Part shown: positions 51,001 to 60,485 of the stretch, piece after piece | Layout of the letters: each line of letters starts with the position of its first letter | Numbering within the stretch: position 1 is the stretch's first letter | From: Streptomyces sp. NBC_01264 | Lineage (GTDB): Bacteria; Actinomycetota; Actinomycetes; Streptomycetales; Streptomycetaceae | DNA length: 64,000 bases | Direction of reading: 5' to 3' | Assembly: GCF_026340675.1 (NCBI RefSeq) | Contig: NZ_JAPEOX010000001.1 | Span: 2,108,001-2,172,000, forward strand | Notes under the pieces: model-generated | What the model saw: only the letters and a program-made list of their open reading frames with translations | What the model was told of the DNA's origin: nothing | Database searches by the model: none | Position numbers and translations under genes: made by a program

Positions 51001-52305
51001 TTACTGGTTGCCGCAGGCGGACGCGGGCGGGGCCCCGTCCAGCCAGGGCAGGTCGTGGCCCATCCGGTCCCGCTTGGTGCGCAGGTAGCGCAGGTTGTGC
51101 TCGCCCGCTTCCATGGGCATCGGCTCCCGGTCGGAAACCTTGATGCCGTGGCTGATGAGGGCCGCCGACTTCTCGGGGTTGTTGGTCAGCAGCCGGACGC
51201 TGTGGACGCCGAGGTCGGCGAGCATCTGCGCGCCCGCCCCGTAGTCGCGGGCGTCGGCCGGCAGGCCCAGTTCCAGGTTGGCGTCGAGGGTGTCGCGGCC
51301 GCGCTCCTGGAGTTCGTACGCGCGCAGCTTGGACAGCAGCCCGATGCCTCGGCCCTCGTGGCCGCGCAGGTAGACGATGACTCCGCGGCCGGCGGCCTGG
51401 ACCCGCTCCATGGCGGTGTGCAGCTGGGGGCCGCAGTCGCAGCGCTGCGACTGGAAGATGTCCCCGGTCAGGCATTCGGAGTGCATGCGGACCAGGACGT
51501 CCTCGCCGTCGCCGATCTCGCCGTGGACGAGGGCGACGTGCTCGACGCCGTCGACGGTGGAGCGGAACCCGTACGCGGTGAAGTGGCCGAAGGAGGTCGG
51601 CAGGCTGACCTGGGCCTCGCGGCGCACGGTCGGCTCGGCGGAGCGGCGGTAGGCGATCAGGTCCTCGATGGAGATGATCGTCAGTCCGTGCTTGCGGGCG
51701 AACGGGATCAGCTCGGGCAGCCGCAGCATGACGCCGTCCTCGCCGGCGATCTCCACGATGGCGCCGGCCGGGCGCAGGCCCGCGAGGCGGGCGAGGTCGA
51801 CGGCGGCCTCGGTGTGGCCGTTGCGGACCAGGACGCCGCCGGGCTTGGCGCGCAGCGGGAAGACGTGCCCGGGGCGGACGAAGTCGCCGGGGCCCGAGAC
51901 CCCGTCGGCCAGGAGGCGCAGGGTGGTGGCGCGGTCGGCGGCCGAGATGCCGGTGGTGACGCCGTGGGCGCCGCTCGCGTCGACGGAGACGGTGAAGGCG
52001 GTCTGCATCGACTCGGTGTTGTGCTGGACCATCTGGGGCAGTTCGAGCCGCTCCAGCTCGTCGCCCTCCAGCGGGGCGCAGATCAGGCCGCGGCACTCGC
52101 TCATCATGAACGCGATGATCTCGGGGGTAGCCTTCTCGGCCGCGATGACGAGGTCGCCCTCGTTCTCGCGGTCCTCGTCGTCGACGACGACCACCGGACG
52201 GCCGGCCGCGATGTCGCGGATGGCCTGCTCCACGGGGTCGAGCCGGAAGGTCTCTTCGAGCTCGACGCCGGGCACGGGCTTCAGGACGGGGTTCGGGGAG
52301 GTCAT
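51001..52305 (-). CDS. ribBA: bifunctional DHBP synthase / GTP cyclohydrolase II
   Basis: 434 aa. N-terminal 3,4-dihydroxy-2-butanone 4-phosphate synthase (about residues 20-220: [46 protein letters not shown]) is fused to C-terminal GTP cyclohydrolase II (about 225-425: [20 protein letters not shown] with the three zinc cysteines, [22 protein letters not shown]). It catalyses both entry steps of riboflavin synthesis. ATG 52305 has GGAAGGAG upstream and overlaps the stop of ribM by four bases. Confidence 0.97.
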   Translation of the reverse strand: MTSPNPVLKPVPGVELEETFRLDPVEQAIRDIAAGRPVVVVDDEDRENEGDLVIAAEKATPEIIAFMMSECRGLICAPLEGDELERLELPQMVQHNTESMQTAFTVSVDASGAHGVTTGISAADRATTLRLLADGVSGPGDFVRPGHVFPLRAKPGGVLVRNGHTEAAVDLARLAGLRPAGAIVEIAGEDGVMLRLPELIPFARKHGLTIISIEDLIAYRRSAEPTVRREAQVSLPTSFGHFTAYGFRSTVDGVEHVALVHGEIGDGEDVLVRMHSECLTGDIFQSQRCDCGPQLHTAMERVQAAGRGVIVYLRGHEGRGIGLLSKLRAYELQERGRDTLDANLELGLPADARDYGAGAQMLADLGVHSVRLLTNNPEKSAALISHGIKVSDREPMPMEAGEHNLRYLRTKRDRMGHDLPWLDGAPPASACGNQ

Positions 52306-52955
52306 GCCGTTGCTCCTTCCAGAGCCGGGGCGGGGTTGGTGCGCGAGCGGAGCCACCAGTCGCGCATGCCCCACAGGACGAGCGCGCCGTAGATGACGTA
52401 GACGAAACCGGAGAACGCGTAGCCGTTGGCGAAGTTCAGGGGCACGCCGACCAGGTCGACCAGGAGCCAGGCGAACCAGAACTCGACCATGCCGCGCGAC
52501 TGGGCGTACATGGCGACGATCGTGCCGACGAAGATGTAGGCGTCGGGCCAGGGGTCCCAGGACAGGGCCGGGTAGGCGGTGAAGAGGAGGGCGACGGCGA
52601 CGGTGCCGACGGCGGCCGCGGCCACCAGGACACCGCGTTCGCGCCAGGTGGCGAAGCGGACGGCGAGCCCGCCGTCCTGGGCCTGCTGCCGGCCCCGGTT
52701 CCACTGGGCGTAGCCCCACGCGGCGACGAGCATGACGACGACCTGCTTGCCGGCGCTGCCGGACAGGTGGCCGGCGGCGAAGGCCACGAAGAGGATCACG
52801 CCGGAGAGGAACTGGGCGGGCCAGGTCCATATGGAGCGCCGCCAGCCGAGGGCGAGGGCGATGAGACCGATCGTGTTGCCGATCATGTCGGACCACTTGA
52901 TGTGCTGGTCGAAGGCGGTGAACGCCTCCGAGTTCAGCCAGTTCAGGGCGCTCAT
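52302..52955 (-). CDS. ribM: PnuC-family transporter, probably riboflavin transporter RibM
   Basis: 217-aa membrane protein of the PnuC family with about seven helices. Visible segments are [60 protein letters not shown] and the signature-like [27 protein letters not shown]. Within a riboflavin operon under an FMN riboswitch it is best called RibM, the facilitator described in Streptomyces and Corynebacterium, rather than a nicotinamide riboside transporter. Stops and starts overlap on both sides (ribE upstream, ribBA downstream; ATGA), so expression is coupled. Confidence 0.88.
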   Translation of the reverse strand: MSALNWLNSEAFTAFDQHIKWSDMIGNTIGLIALALGWRRSIWTWPAQFLSGVILFVAFAAGHLSGSAGKQVVVMLVAAWGYAQWNRGRQQAQDGGLAVRFATWRERGVLVAAAAVGTVAVALLFTAYPALSWDPWPDAYIFVGTIVAMYAQSRGMVEFWFAWLLVDLVGVPLNFANGYAFSGFVYVIYGALVLWGMRDWWLRSRTNPAPALEGATA

Positions 52956-53566
52956 CGTGCCGTCTCCCCCTGTCCGCCGTTCGCGCCGAGCAGCCGCTCC
53001 ACGTACTTCGCCAGGACGTCGACCTCGAGGTTGACCGGGTCGCCGGGCTTCTTGATGCCCAGGGTGGTCAGCGCGAGGGTGGTGGGGATGAGGCTGATGG
53101 TGAACCAGTCGGCGGCGGCCTCGACCACGGTGAGGCTGACGCCGTCGACCGTGATGGAGCCCTTCTCGACCACGTAGCGGGAGAGGTTCTCCGGGAGGGC
53201 GACCTTGACGATCTCCCAGTGCTCGGAGGGGGTCCGGTCGAGGATCGTGCCGGTTCCGTCCACGTGCCCCTGGACCAGGTGGCCGCCGAGGCGCCCGCCG
53301 AGCGCCATCGGGCGCTCCAGGTTGACCCGGGAGCCCTGGGTGAGGGCGCCGAGGCTGGAACGGTTGAAGGTCTCCTGCATGACGTCGGCGGTGAACTCGC
53401 CGTCACCGGTCTCCACGACCGTCAGGCAGACGCCGTTCACGGCGATGGAGTCCCCGTGCTTGGCGTCCTCGGTGACGACCGGGCCGCGCAGGCGGAAGCG
53501 GGAGGCTTCGGCGAGCTCCTCGACGGCGACGACCTCGCCCAGTTCTTCGACGATTCCGGTGAACAC
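52952..53566 (-). CDS. ribE: riboflavin synthase alpha chain
   Basis: 204-aa riboflavin synthase with two lumazine-binding barrels. It starts [13 protein letters not shown]; the repeated segments [14 protein letters not shown] and [14 protein letters not shown] mark the two domains, with [11 protein letters not shown] between them. It dismutates two lumazine molecules to riboflavin and the pyrimidine. ATG 53566 immediately follows the ribD stop (0-base gap) and its own stop overlaps ribM. Confidence 0.97.
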   Translation of the reverse strand: MFTGIVEELGEVVAVEELAEASRFRLRGPVVTEDAKHGDSIAVNGVCLTVVETGDGEFTADVMQETFNRSSLGALTQGSRVNLERPMALGGRLGGHLVQGHVDGTGTILDRTPSEHWEIVKVALPENLSRYVVEKGSITVDGVSLTVVEAAADWFTISLIPTTLALTTLGIKKPGDPVNLEVDVLAKYVERLLGANGGQGETAR

Positions 53567-54706
53567 TCAGTGCTCCTTGAGGGCAGTGGGGGCGGAGGGG
53601 GCCGACGCGGGGACGGCGGTGACGCGGATGTCCGTGCCGATGCGGACGGTTTCGGTGATCCGGAGCCGGAGCGCGTCGGCGAGGGTGCCGATGCCGGCGT
53701 CGGCGAGGGCGAGCGGGCCCGCGCCGAGGAGGACGGGGGCCAGGTAGCCGACGACCTTGTCGACGGCCCCGGCGGCGACGAAGGCGCCGGCCAGGGTGGG
53801 GCCGCCTTCGAGGAGGACGGAGCGGATGCCGCGCCCGAACAGCTCGCGCAGCAGGGCGTCCACGGAGATCCCGTACTTGTCGTACGGGAGCCGGGCCAGC
53901 TCCACTCCGGCGAGGTGGCGGGTGTCGGCATCCTCGGCGACGACGATCAGGGTGGGAGCGGCCTCGTCCAGCACCCGGGCGGTGGGCCGGATGGTGGCGT
54001 GGGTGTCCAGGACCACGCGCAGGGGCTGGTCGGCGGCGGTGAAACCGTCGATCCCCCGGACCGCGAGGTGCGGGTCGTCGGCGCGCAGGGTGCCGGAGCC
54101 CACGACGACGGCGTCGGACTCGGCGCGCAGCCGGTGGACGTCGGCGCGGGACTCGGGCGAGCTGATCCAGCGGCTGGTGCCGTCGGCGGCCGCGATGCGG
54201 CCGTCGAGGGTCGCGGCGTACTTCCACAGGATGTACGGGCGGCCCAGGCGTACGGAGGTCAGCCAGGCGGCGTTGCCCGCCTCGGCCTCCTCGGCGAGCA
54301 GTCCGGCGGCGGTGTCGACCCCGGCGGCGCGCAGGGTGGCGCCGCCGCCGCTGGCCTGCGGGTTCGGGTCGGAGACCGCGTAGACCACGCGGGCGATCCC
54401 GGCGGCGACGAGGGCCTGCGCGCAGGGCCCCGTACGACCGGTGTGGTTGCAGGGTTCGAGGGTGACGTAGGCGGTGCCGCCGCGGGCCGCCGCGCCGGCC
54501 GCGTGCAGGGCGTGGATCTCGGCGTGCGGGCCGCCGGCCCGCTCGTGCCAGCCTTCGCCCACGACGGCGCCGGAGGCGTCGGTGATGACGCAGCCGACGA
54601 CGGGGTTGGGGCTGGTGGAGCCGAGTCCGCGGGCGGCGAGCTCGATGGCTCGGCGCATGGCGCGGGTGCCCGCGTCGGGTGCTGCGTGCGCGGCGTGTGT
54701 CGCCAC
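53567..54706 (-). CDS. ribD: bifunctional riboflavin deaminase/reductase
   Basis: 379 aa. N-terminal cytidine deaminase-like zinc domain (PNPVVGCVITDASG, GGPHAEIHAL with the zinc His and catalytic Glu, LEPCNHTGRTGPCAQAL with both zinc Cys) and C-terminal DHFR-like reductase (PYILWKYAATLDGRIAAADGTSRWIS, VVVGSGTLRADDPHL, SVLLEGGPTLAGAF). It carries out the second and third steps of riboflavin synthesis. GTG 54706 is chosen because GGAGG lies five bases upstream. First gene of the rib operon, directly behind the FMN riboswitch. Confidence 0.96.
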   Translation of the reverse strand: MATHAAHAAPDAGTRAMRRAIELAARGLGSTSPNPVVGCVITDASGAVVGEGWHERAGGPHAEIHALHAAGAAARGGTAYVTLEPCNHTGRTGPCAQALVAAGIARVVYAVSDPNPQASGGGATLRAAGVDTAAGLLAEEAEAGNAAWLTSVRLGRPYILWKYAATLDGRIAAADGTSRWISSPESRADVHRLRAESDAVVVGSGTLRADDPHLAVRGIDGFTAADQPLRVVLDTHATIRPTARVLDEAAPTLIVVAEDADTRHLAGVELARLPYDKYGISVDALLRELFGRGIRSVLLEGGPTLAGAFVAAGAVDKVVGYLAPVLLGAGPLALADAGIGTLADALRLRITETVRIGTDIRVTAVPASAPSAPTALKEH

Positions 54707-54877
54707 CGGGTCCTCCTGCCTCATCGGGCACGGACTCCGGGGCCTGTCGGGATACGACAGATGAAGCGGGTAGCACACGCGGGGACGCCGAGGCCGGAAA
54801 CGCGGTCCGTTCGACGGCACGCCCCGAGGGATGTGCCGGTGGACCGCCGACGGCGGCGTACCGGTGACTGGCCCGCC

Positions 54878-55004
54878 GCGCACTGCCTCCCATCCGGACT
54901 TTAACCGTCGGTCCAGGAATTTCACCTGGTCAACCGGCCGCTGGCTGCGGACGGGTCGCGGACTATAACCGCCGGTTCGGAATTACACCGACCCCGGAGT
55001 GCGC
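54878..55004 (-). ncRNA. FMN riboswitch (RFN element) controlling the rib operon
   Basis: Read on the minus strand, the RFN consensus is clear. P1 arms GCGCACT/AGTGCGC are at 55004-54998 and 54884-54878. Conserved cores follow in order: CCGGGGTCGGTGTAATTCCG, ACCGGCGGTTATAGTCCGCG, CAGGTGAAATTCCTGG, ACCGACGGTTAAAGTCCGGA and TGGGAGGCAGTGC. It lies 172 bases before ribD, so FMN binding should reduce expression of the whole rib operon, and perhaps hisE/hisG behind it. Confidence 0.97.
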
Positions 55005-55129
55005 TGCTACTGGTACTGAAGCCAGTGTGCCACGGGTGATCGGCGGCCATGCGGGTGAGTCAATGTGGCCTGGGTCACACATTCGGTCATTCCCGGGTGC
55101 ACCGATGGACCCATTCGGCCGATTCTCTC

Positions 55130-55240
55130 CCTCACGGACCCCCTGTCGGATCCCGTGTCGGACCCCCCTGTCGGACCCCCCGCCGGACCCCCTGACGGAT
55201 CCGCGCCGGACTCGCACCGGATCCACGCCGGACCTTGAGC
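55130..55240. repeat. degenerate CGGACCCCC / CGGATCC reiterations
   Basis: About eight imperfect copies of a 14-17 base unit (TGTCGGACCCCC, CCGGACCCCCTGACGGATCC and so on) between the riboswitch and the chitinase promoter. No coding character. Probably simple sequence expansion. Confidence 0.5.
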
Positions 55241-55295
55241 GGCGCTTGACGGGCGCTTGACGGAACCCGCACCGAACCTTGCCGATCGCGCACTT

Positions 55296-55337
55296 TGGTC
55301 CAGACCTATTGACGGGTTGGTCTAGTCCTCTTAACGT
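55296..55337 (+). promoter_or_regulatory. chitinase promoter with direct-repeat operator
   Basis: TGGTCCAGACCT at 55296-55307 and TGGTCTAGTCCT at 55318-55329 are the 12-base direct repeats known from Streptomyces chitinase genes and also resemble the DasR-responsive element. They overlap TTGACG (-35, 55309-55314) and TAACGT (-10, 55332-55337) with a 17-base spacer. This implies repression by glucose/DasR and induction by chitin. Confidence 0.88.
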
Positions 55338-55449
55338 TCCCTTCATCTTCCCCGGGAGACAGCCCGTCAGATGTGCGCACGTCACGGGCCAACACGCACC
55401 ACGTCTCAGCCTGTTGTGTCCTGCCATCCTCCCCTCCCCAGGAGGCACA

Positions 55450-57819
55450 ATGCTGTCCCCCACCAAGACGAGGGCCATGCTCCTGACGTCCGGCGCCGCA
55501 ATCGCCGGGCTTCTGGTCGCGGGGCTCTCGGCGGGCGTCTCGCACGCCGCCGACAACGAGTCCTGTCGCCCCGACGGTCTGTACAAGACCGCGGGCGTGG
55601 ACGTCCCGTACTGCTCGGTCTACGACACCGAGGGCCGCGAGAAGATGGGCGCCGACCACCAGCGCCGCGTCATCGGCTACTTCACGGGCTGGCGCACGGG
55701 CAAGGACGGCACCCCCGCCTACCTGCCCGGCAACATCCCGTGGTCCAAGGTCACCCACCTGAACTACGCCTTCGCCCACGTCGACGGCAACAACAAGATC
55801 TCGGTCGGCGCGGACAACGCGAACAACTCCGCCACCGGGATGACCTGGCCGGGCGTCGCCGGCGCCGAGATGGACCCCGCCCTCCCCTACAAGGGCAATT
55901 TCAATCTTCTGAACAAATTCAAGAAGCAGAACCCGAACGTCAAGACGCTGATCTCGGTCGGCGGCTGGGCGGAGACCGGCGGCTACTTCGGCGACGACGG
56001 CAACCGCGTCGCGTCGGGCGGCTTCTACTCGATGGCCACCAACGCCGACGGCTCGGTCAACCAGGCCGGCATCAACACCTTCGCGGACTCCTCGGTCGAG
56101 TTCATCCGCAAGTACGGGTTCAACGGCGTCGACATCGACTACGAATACCCGACCACCATGAAGGACGCGGGCAACCCGCTGGACTGGCAGCTGTCCAACG
56201 CCCGCCGGGCCGGGCTGGTCCAGGGCTACGACGCCCTGATGAAGTCCCTGCGCGAGAAGCTCGACCGGGCCGGCGCCGCCGACGGCAAGCACTACCTGCT
56301 GACCGTCGCCGCCCCCTCCTCCGGCTACCTGCTGCGGGGCATGGAGACCTTCCAGATGCAGAAGTACCTGGACTACGTCAACATCATGTCCTACGACCTG
56401 CACGGCGCCTGGAACGAGTACGTCGGCCCCAACGCCTCGCTCTTCGACGACGGCAAGGACGCCGAGCTGGCGGCCGCCAACGTCTACGGCAGCTCCCAGT
56501 ACGGCGGCATCGGCTACCTCAACACCGACTGGGCCTACCACTACTTCCGCGGCTCCATGCCGGCGGGCCGCATCAACATCGGCCTGCCCTACTACACCCG
56601 CGGCTTCAAGAACGTCCAGGGCGGCACCGACGGCCTGTGGGGCAAGGCGGCCGCGACCACCTGCCCGGCCGGCGCGGGTCTGACCAAGTGCGGTGACGGC
56701 GCGGTCGGCATCGACAACCTGTGGCACGACAAGGACACCAACGGGGCCGAGTCCCCGGCCGGCTCCAACCCGATGTGGCACGCCAAGAACCTCGAGAAGG
56801 GGATCGTCGGCGACTACGTCACCAAGTACGGCTTCCCGGCGAACACCACGCTGACCGGCACCTACGTCCGCAAGTACGACGCGAACCTGGTCGCCCCGTG
56901 GCTGTGGAACGCGCAGAAGAAGGTCTTCCTCTCCACTGAGGACGAGCAGTCGGTGGCGGCCAAGGCCCAGTACGTGGTCGACCGCGGCATCGGCGGCACC
57001 ATGGTCTGGGAGATGGCCGGCGACTACTCCTGGAACGCCGCGAAGGGCCAGTACGAGATCGGCGACACGCTGACCTCCGTGATGTACGACAAGTTCAAGG
57101 CGGCCTCCCCGTACGGCGCCAAGAAGTCCAACACCGCACTGCCCACGCAGGCCGTGGACATCAAGACCGAGTTCAACGAGTTCAAGCTCGGCGACTCCAA
57201 CTACCCGATCACCCCGAAGCTCAAGATCACCAACAACACGAACGCGACGCTCCCGGGCGGCACGGAGTTCCAGTTCGACTACTCGACGGCGGCTCCGGCC
57301 AACGCCTCCGACCAGTCGGGCTTCGGCACCAAGGTGATCAAGAGCGACCACACCGGCAGCAACGTCGGCGGTCTGAAGGGCGACTTCCACCGGGTCTCGC
57401 TGAAGCTCCCGGCGTGGCAGACGCTCGCCCCGGGCGCCTCGGTCGACCTGGCCTTCAACTACTACCTGCCGGTGTCCACGCCCTCCAACTGGACGGTGAA
57501 CATCTCCGGCACGACGTACGCCCTCGCCGGTGACCTGGCGCGCGGCACCACGGTGGTCCAGCCGGGTAGCACCACTCCGCCCACGACCCCGCCGACCACG
57601 CCGCCCACCACCCCGCCGACGACTCCCCCGACCACGCCGCCCACGACCCCTCCGGGCGGCACGTGCACCAACCCCGCGTACGTGGCGGGCACGGTCTACA
57701 ACAGCGGCAACGTCGTCTCGCACCAGGGCCGCAACTGGAAGGCCCAGTGGTGGACGCAGAACGAAACGCCCGGCACCACGGGCGAGTGGGGCGTCTGGAA
57801 GGACCAGGGCGCCTGCTGA
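55450..57819 (+). CDS. secreted GH18 chitinase with C-terminal chitin-binding domain
   Basis: 789 aa. Signal peptide ([24 protein letters not shown]), then a GH18 TIM barrel (about residues 75-560) with [15 protein letters not shown] and the active site [11 protein letters not shown], catalytic E232. A beta-sandwich module (about 565-690) follows, then a (Thr-Thr-Pro-Pro) linker and a C-terminal carbohydrate-binding module of the CBM5/12 type ([35 protein letters not shown]). It hydrolyses chitin outside the cell; the catalytic acid and the YDxH-type region are intact. ATG 55450 has GGAGG upstream. Regulated by the direct-repeat promoter; ends at a strong terminator. Confidence 0.97.
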   Translation: MLSPTKTRAMLLTSGAAIAGLLVAGLSAGVSHAADNESCRPDGLYKTAGVDVPYCSVYDTEGREKMGADHQRRVIGYFTGWRTGKDGTPAYLPGNIPWSKVTHLNYAFAHVDGNNKISVGADNANNSATGMTWPGVAGAEMDPALPYKGNFNLLNKFKKQNPNVKTLISVGGWAETGGYFGDDGNRVASGGFYSMATNADGSVNQAGINTFADSSVEFIRKYGFNGVDIDYEYPTTMKDAGNPLDWQLSNARRAGLVQGYDALMKSLREKLDRAGAADGKHYLLTVAAPSSGYLLRGMETFQMQKYLDYVNIMSYDLHGAWNEYVGPNASLFDDGKDAELAAANVYGSSQYGGIGYLNTDWAYHYFRGSMPAGRINIGLPYYTRGFKNVQGGTDGLWGKAAATTCPAGAGLTKCGDGAVGIDNLWHDKDTNGAESPAGSNPMWHAKNLEKGIVGDYVTKYGFPANTTLTGTYVRKYDANLVAPWLWNAQKKVFLSTEDEQSVAAKAQYVVDRGIGGTMVWEMAGDYSWNAAKGQYEIGDTLTSVMYDKFKAASPYGAKKSNTALPTQAVDIKTEFNEFKLGDSNYPITPKLKITNNTNATLPGGTEFQFDYSTAAPANASDQSGFGTKVIKSDHTGSNVGGLKGDFHRVSLKLPAWQTLAPGASVDLAFNYYLPVSTPSNWTVNISGTTYALAGDLARGTTVVQPGSTTPPTTPPTTPPTTPPTTPPTTPPTTPPGGTCTNPAYVAGTVYNSGNVVSHQGRNWKAQWWTQNETPGTTGEWGVWKDQGAC

Positions 57820-57877
57820 CCCCCCTGCTGACCCCCGCCCGGTGACCGCACAGGTGACCGCGTAGGTGAAGGAACGT

Positions 57878-57911
57878 GAGGACCCGGTGGCCCGGCGGCC
57901 ACCGGGTCCTC
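57878..57911. terminator. bidirectional terminator, chitinase/ROK regulator
   Basis: 15-base-pair perfect stem (57878-57892 with 57897-57911; arms GAGGACCCGGTGGCC and complement), loop CGGC. Located between convergent genes, 58 bases after the chitinase stop. Confidence 0.88.
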
Positions 57912-57952
57912 GCGTTCCCCGGACGGTCCGGAACACGGACCGGGCGCGGGGG

Positions 57953-59131
57953 TCAGGCCGTGAAGAGGACGGACTGCGCCGACTCGCGGGCGGCGAGGCG
58001 GGCGCCCGTGAGCACCGCCGTATCGCCGAGTGCGCCCGCGCGGACCTCGGTCGGGACCGGGCTCAGGGCGGTGAGGCGGCGGGCGACCCGGGCCGCCAGG
58101 GCGGGTCCGCCGGCGCGGCCGAGCTCCCCGCCGAGCACGACGCAGCCGGGGTCCAGGATCGCCGCGACGGCCGCCGCCCCCAGGGCCAGCCGGTCGGCCA
58201 GGGCGTCGAGGAACTCCGGTCCGGCGGCGCCCGCGACGGCCTCCTCGACCGGCCCGTCGTAGCCGTGGGCCGCGGCGAGGGCGGTCACCCCGGTCCGCCC
58301 GGCGAGTTGGTGGAAGCCGCCGTCGCAGTTCGCGGCCGACGGAAGGCCTCCCGTCCCGGGCACCGGCAGGAAGCCGATCTCCCCCGCTCCGCCGGAGGCG
58401 CCCCGGCGCAGCCGCCCGTCCAGGACCACGGCGGCGCCGACCCCTTCGCCGAGCCACAGCAGCACGAAGGAGTCCAGGTCCCGGGCGGCTCCGACGCGCT
58501 GTTCGGCCAGGGCCGCCAGGTTGGTCTCGTTCTCCACCACGACCACCGCCGGCAGCCGCCGCTGCACCGCCGCCACCAGGTCCCGGTGCCAGGCGGGCAG
58601 GCCCGCGGTGTCCCGGAGCTCCCCGGTGCCCGGGGCCACCAGCCCCGGCGCTCCGATCACCACCGTGTGGAGCCGGTCGGCGCCCGCCTCCGCGGCGAGC
58701 GCCTCCAGCCGGTCCACCATGTCGTCCACGGCGCCCACCGGCAGGTCCGCCTCGGCCAGTGGCCGCCCGAGGAGGTCGGCGACGACCGCGGTGGCGCCGC
58801 CCGTCCGTACGTCGAGCGCGGCGAGGTAGGCCCGCCGCGCGACGATCCCGTAGAGCTTGGCGTTGGGTCCCCGCCGCTGTTCGCCGGATTCCCCGACGAC
58901 CTCGATCAGTCCGGCTCCGGTGAGCCGTTCCACCAGGTCGGCCACGGAGGGCCGGGACAGGCCGGTCAGCTCCTTGAGCTGGGGCGCCGTCAGGGGGCCC
59001 TCCTCCTGGAGGAGCTGGAGGGCGAGCCGGTCGTTGATGGCCCTGGCCGTGCTCGGCGAGGCGGGGGACGGAGCGGGGGACGCGGCGCGGGCGGTGGCGG
59101 TCAGGGCCTTGGCAGGAGTCACGGAGCCCAT
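57953..59131 (-). CDS. rokL6: ROK-family transcriptional regulator (RokL6-like)
   Basis: 392 aa. N-terminal MarR-like winged helix (NDRLALQLLQEEGPLTAPQLKELTGLSRPSVADLVERLTGAGLIEVVGESG), then a ROK sugar-kinase-like domain (AALDVRTGGATAVVADLLG, VVVVENETNLAALAEQ, FVLLWLGEGVGAAVVLDGRLRRGASGGAGEIGF with a Cys/Gly-containing zinc-type region later). Its place next to a divergent MFS gene with a CTATCAGG-7-CCTGATAG palindrome matches RokL6 (SCO1447), a repressor linked to glucosamine, as I recall. ATG 59131 is used; GTG 59122, seven bases after TAGGAT, could be a leaderless start. Confidence 0.85.
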   Translation of the reverse strand: MGSVTPAKALTATARAASPAPSPASPSTARAINDRLALQLLQEEGPLTAPQLKELTGLSRPSVADLVERLTGAGLIEVVGESGEQRRGPNAKLYGIVARRAYLAALDVRTGGATAVVADLLGRPLAEADLPVGAVDDMVDRLEALAAEAGADRLHTVVIGAPGLVAPGTGELRDTAGLPAWHRDLVAAVQRRLPAVVVVENETNLAALAEQRVGAARDLDSFVLLWLGEGVGAAVVLDGRLRRGASGGAGEIGFLPVPGTGGLPSAANCDGGFHQLAGRTGVTALAAAHGYDGPVEEAVAGAAGPEFLDALADRLALGAAAVAAILDPGCVVLGGELGRAGGPALAARVARRLTALSPVPTEVRAGALGDTAVLTGARLAARESAQSVLFTA

Positions 59132-59150
59132 CCTAGGAGTTCCGGGGTCT

Positions 59151-59177
59151 AACTATCAGGCAGGGTACCTGATAGTT
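59151..59177. promoter_or_regulatory. RokL6-type operator (perfect palindrome)
   Basis: Ten-base perfect arms AACTATCAGG (59151-59160) and CCTGATAGTT (59168-59177) with a 7-base centre. This agrees with the reported consensus for RokL6 (CTATCAGG, 7 bases, CCTGATAG; recalled). The right arm overlaps TAGTTT (59173-59178), a -10 seven bases before the MFS ATG, so binding should block that promoter directly. Confidence 0.88.
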
Positions 59178-59185
59178 TACGGGTC

Positions 59186-60403
59186 ATGACCGGGGAAACC
59201 GACCTCAGCCCGGCGCGACTGCGCCATGCCCGCTTCGCCATCGCCGGCGTCTTCTGCGCACACGGCGCGGTCACCGGATCCTTCGCGACCCGCATCCCCT
59301 GGATCCAGGAGCACGCGCAGCTCAGCGCGGGCACCCTGGGCCTGGCCCTCGCCTTCCCCGCGCTCGGCGCGGCGCTCACCATGCCGCTGGCCGGCCGCAT
59401 CAACCACCGCTTCGGCGCGCGCACCGCCCTGCGGATGCTGCTGAGCCTGTGGACGCTCGCCCTCGTGCTCCCGAGCCTCGCCCCGAACCTGTGGACGCTC
59501 TGCTTCGTGCTCTTCGTCTACGGAGCCACCGCCGGCATGTCGGACGTGGCGATGAACGCGCTGGGCGTGGAGACCGAGAACCGGCTGAAGCGCTCGATCA
59601 TGTCCTCGCTGCACGGCATGTGGAGCGTGGGCGCCCTGATCGGCTCGGCCGCCGGCACGGTCGCCGCGCACGCCGGCGCCGATGCCCGTCTGCACCACCT
59701 GATCGCCGCGCTCACCCTGACGCTGGCCGGACTGATCGCCGTACGGGGCGTCCTGGACCTGCGGACGGACACCGGCGGGGAGGAGGCGCCGCCGCACTTC
59801 GCGCTGCCTCCGAAGTCCGCGCTGTTCATCGGCGCGATCGGTTTCTGCGCGGTCTTCGCGGAGGGCGCGAGCCTGGACTGGTCCGCGGTGTACCTGCGGG
59901 ACGTGCTGCACACCGACGCCGGTCTCGCCGCCGCCTCGACCACCGCCTTCGCGCTGACGATGGCCCTCGCCCGGCTGGTCGGGGACAAGGTCGTGGACCG
60001 GTTCGGGGCCGTACGCACCGTCCGCGCGGGCGGCGCGCTGGCCACGGCGGGCGGGCTGCTCGTGGTCACGGTCCACGAGCCGGCCGCGGCCCTGACCGGC
60101 TTCGGGCTGATCGGGCTCGGCATCGCCGTGGTGGTCCCGCTGGCCTTCGCGGCGGCCGCGCGCAGCGGTCCCGCCCCGGCGCAGGCCATCGCCGGTGTCG
60201 CGACGATCACGTACACCTCGGGGCTGATCGCCCCGTCGGCGATCGGAGCGGTGGCCGACGCGACCTCGCTGGTGGTGTCGTTCGGGCTGGTCACGCTGCT
60301 GTCGTTCGCACTGATCGTGGGGGCGACCGTACTGCGGCAGCGGCCGGTGGCGGCGGAGGTCCCGGCCGTCAACCAGGACGAACCTGCACCTATCCGGCCG
60401 TAA
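59186..60403 (+). CDS. MFS transporter, probable amino-sugar exporter (SCO1448-like)
   Basis: 405 aa, about 12 hydrophobic helices: FAIAGVFCAHGAVTGSFATRIPWI, LAFPALGAALTMPLAGRI, VLFVYGATAGMSDVAMNALG and, in the second half, SALFIGAIGFCAVFAEGASLDWSAV. It lacks soluble domains. Divergent from the ROK regulator with the operator in between; in S. coelicolor the equivalent exporter is linked to glucosamine tolerance (recalled). ATG 59186 has no Shine-Dalgarno and lies seven bases after TAGTTT, so the mRNA is probably leaderless. Confidence 0.88.
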   Translation: MTGETDLSPARLRHARFAIAGVFCAHGAVTGSFATRIPWIQEHAQLSAGTLGLALAFPALGAALTMPLAGRINHRFGARTALRMLLSLWTLALVLPSLAPNLWTLCFVLFVYGATAGMSDVAMNALGVETENRLKRSIMSSLHGMWSVGALIGSAAGTVAAHAGADARLHHLIAALTLTLAGLIAVRGVLDLRTDTGGEEAPPHFALPPKSALFIGAIGFCAVFAEGASLDWSAVYLRDVLHTDAGLAAASTTAFALTMALARLVGDKVVDRFGAVRTVRAGGALATAGGLLVVTVHEPAAALTGFGLIGLGIAVVVPLAFAAAARSGPAPAQAIAGVATITYTSGLIAPSAIGAVADATSLVVSFGLVTLLSFALIVGATVLRQRPVAAEVPAVNQDEPAPIRP

Positions 60404-60485
60404 TATGGCGCCTGGTCACCGGCGGCCTCGTAGCGTGACCGCGCTCCCGGCGAATGGCCGAAGAACGAACGAAATGCGGTGGAAC

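Noticed and set aside
55027..55260. Rightward 77-codon ORF upstream of the chitinase
   Set aside because: It is a translation of degenerate CGGACCCCC repeats and has no ribosome site.
55306..57936. 876-codon leftward open frame opposite the chitinase
   Set aside because: Shadow of the chitinase codon pattern; Val/Gly/Arg-rich with no domains.
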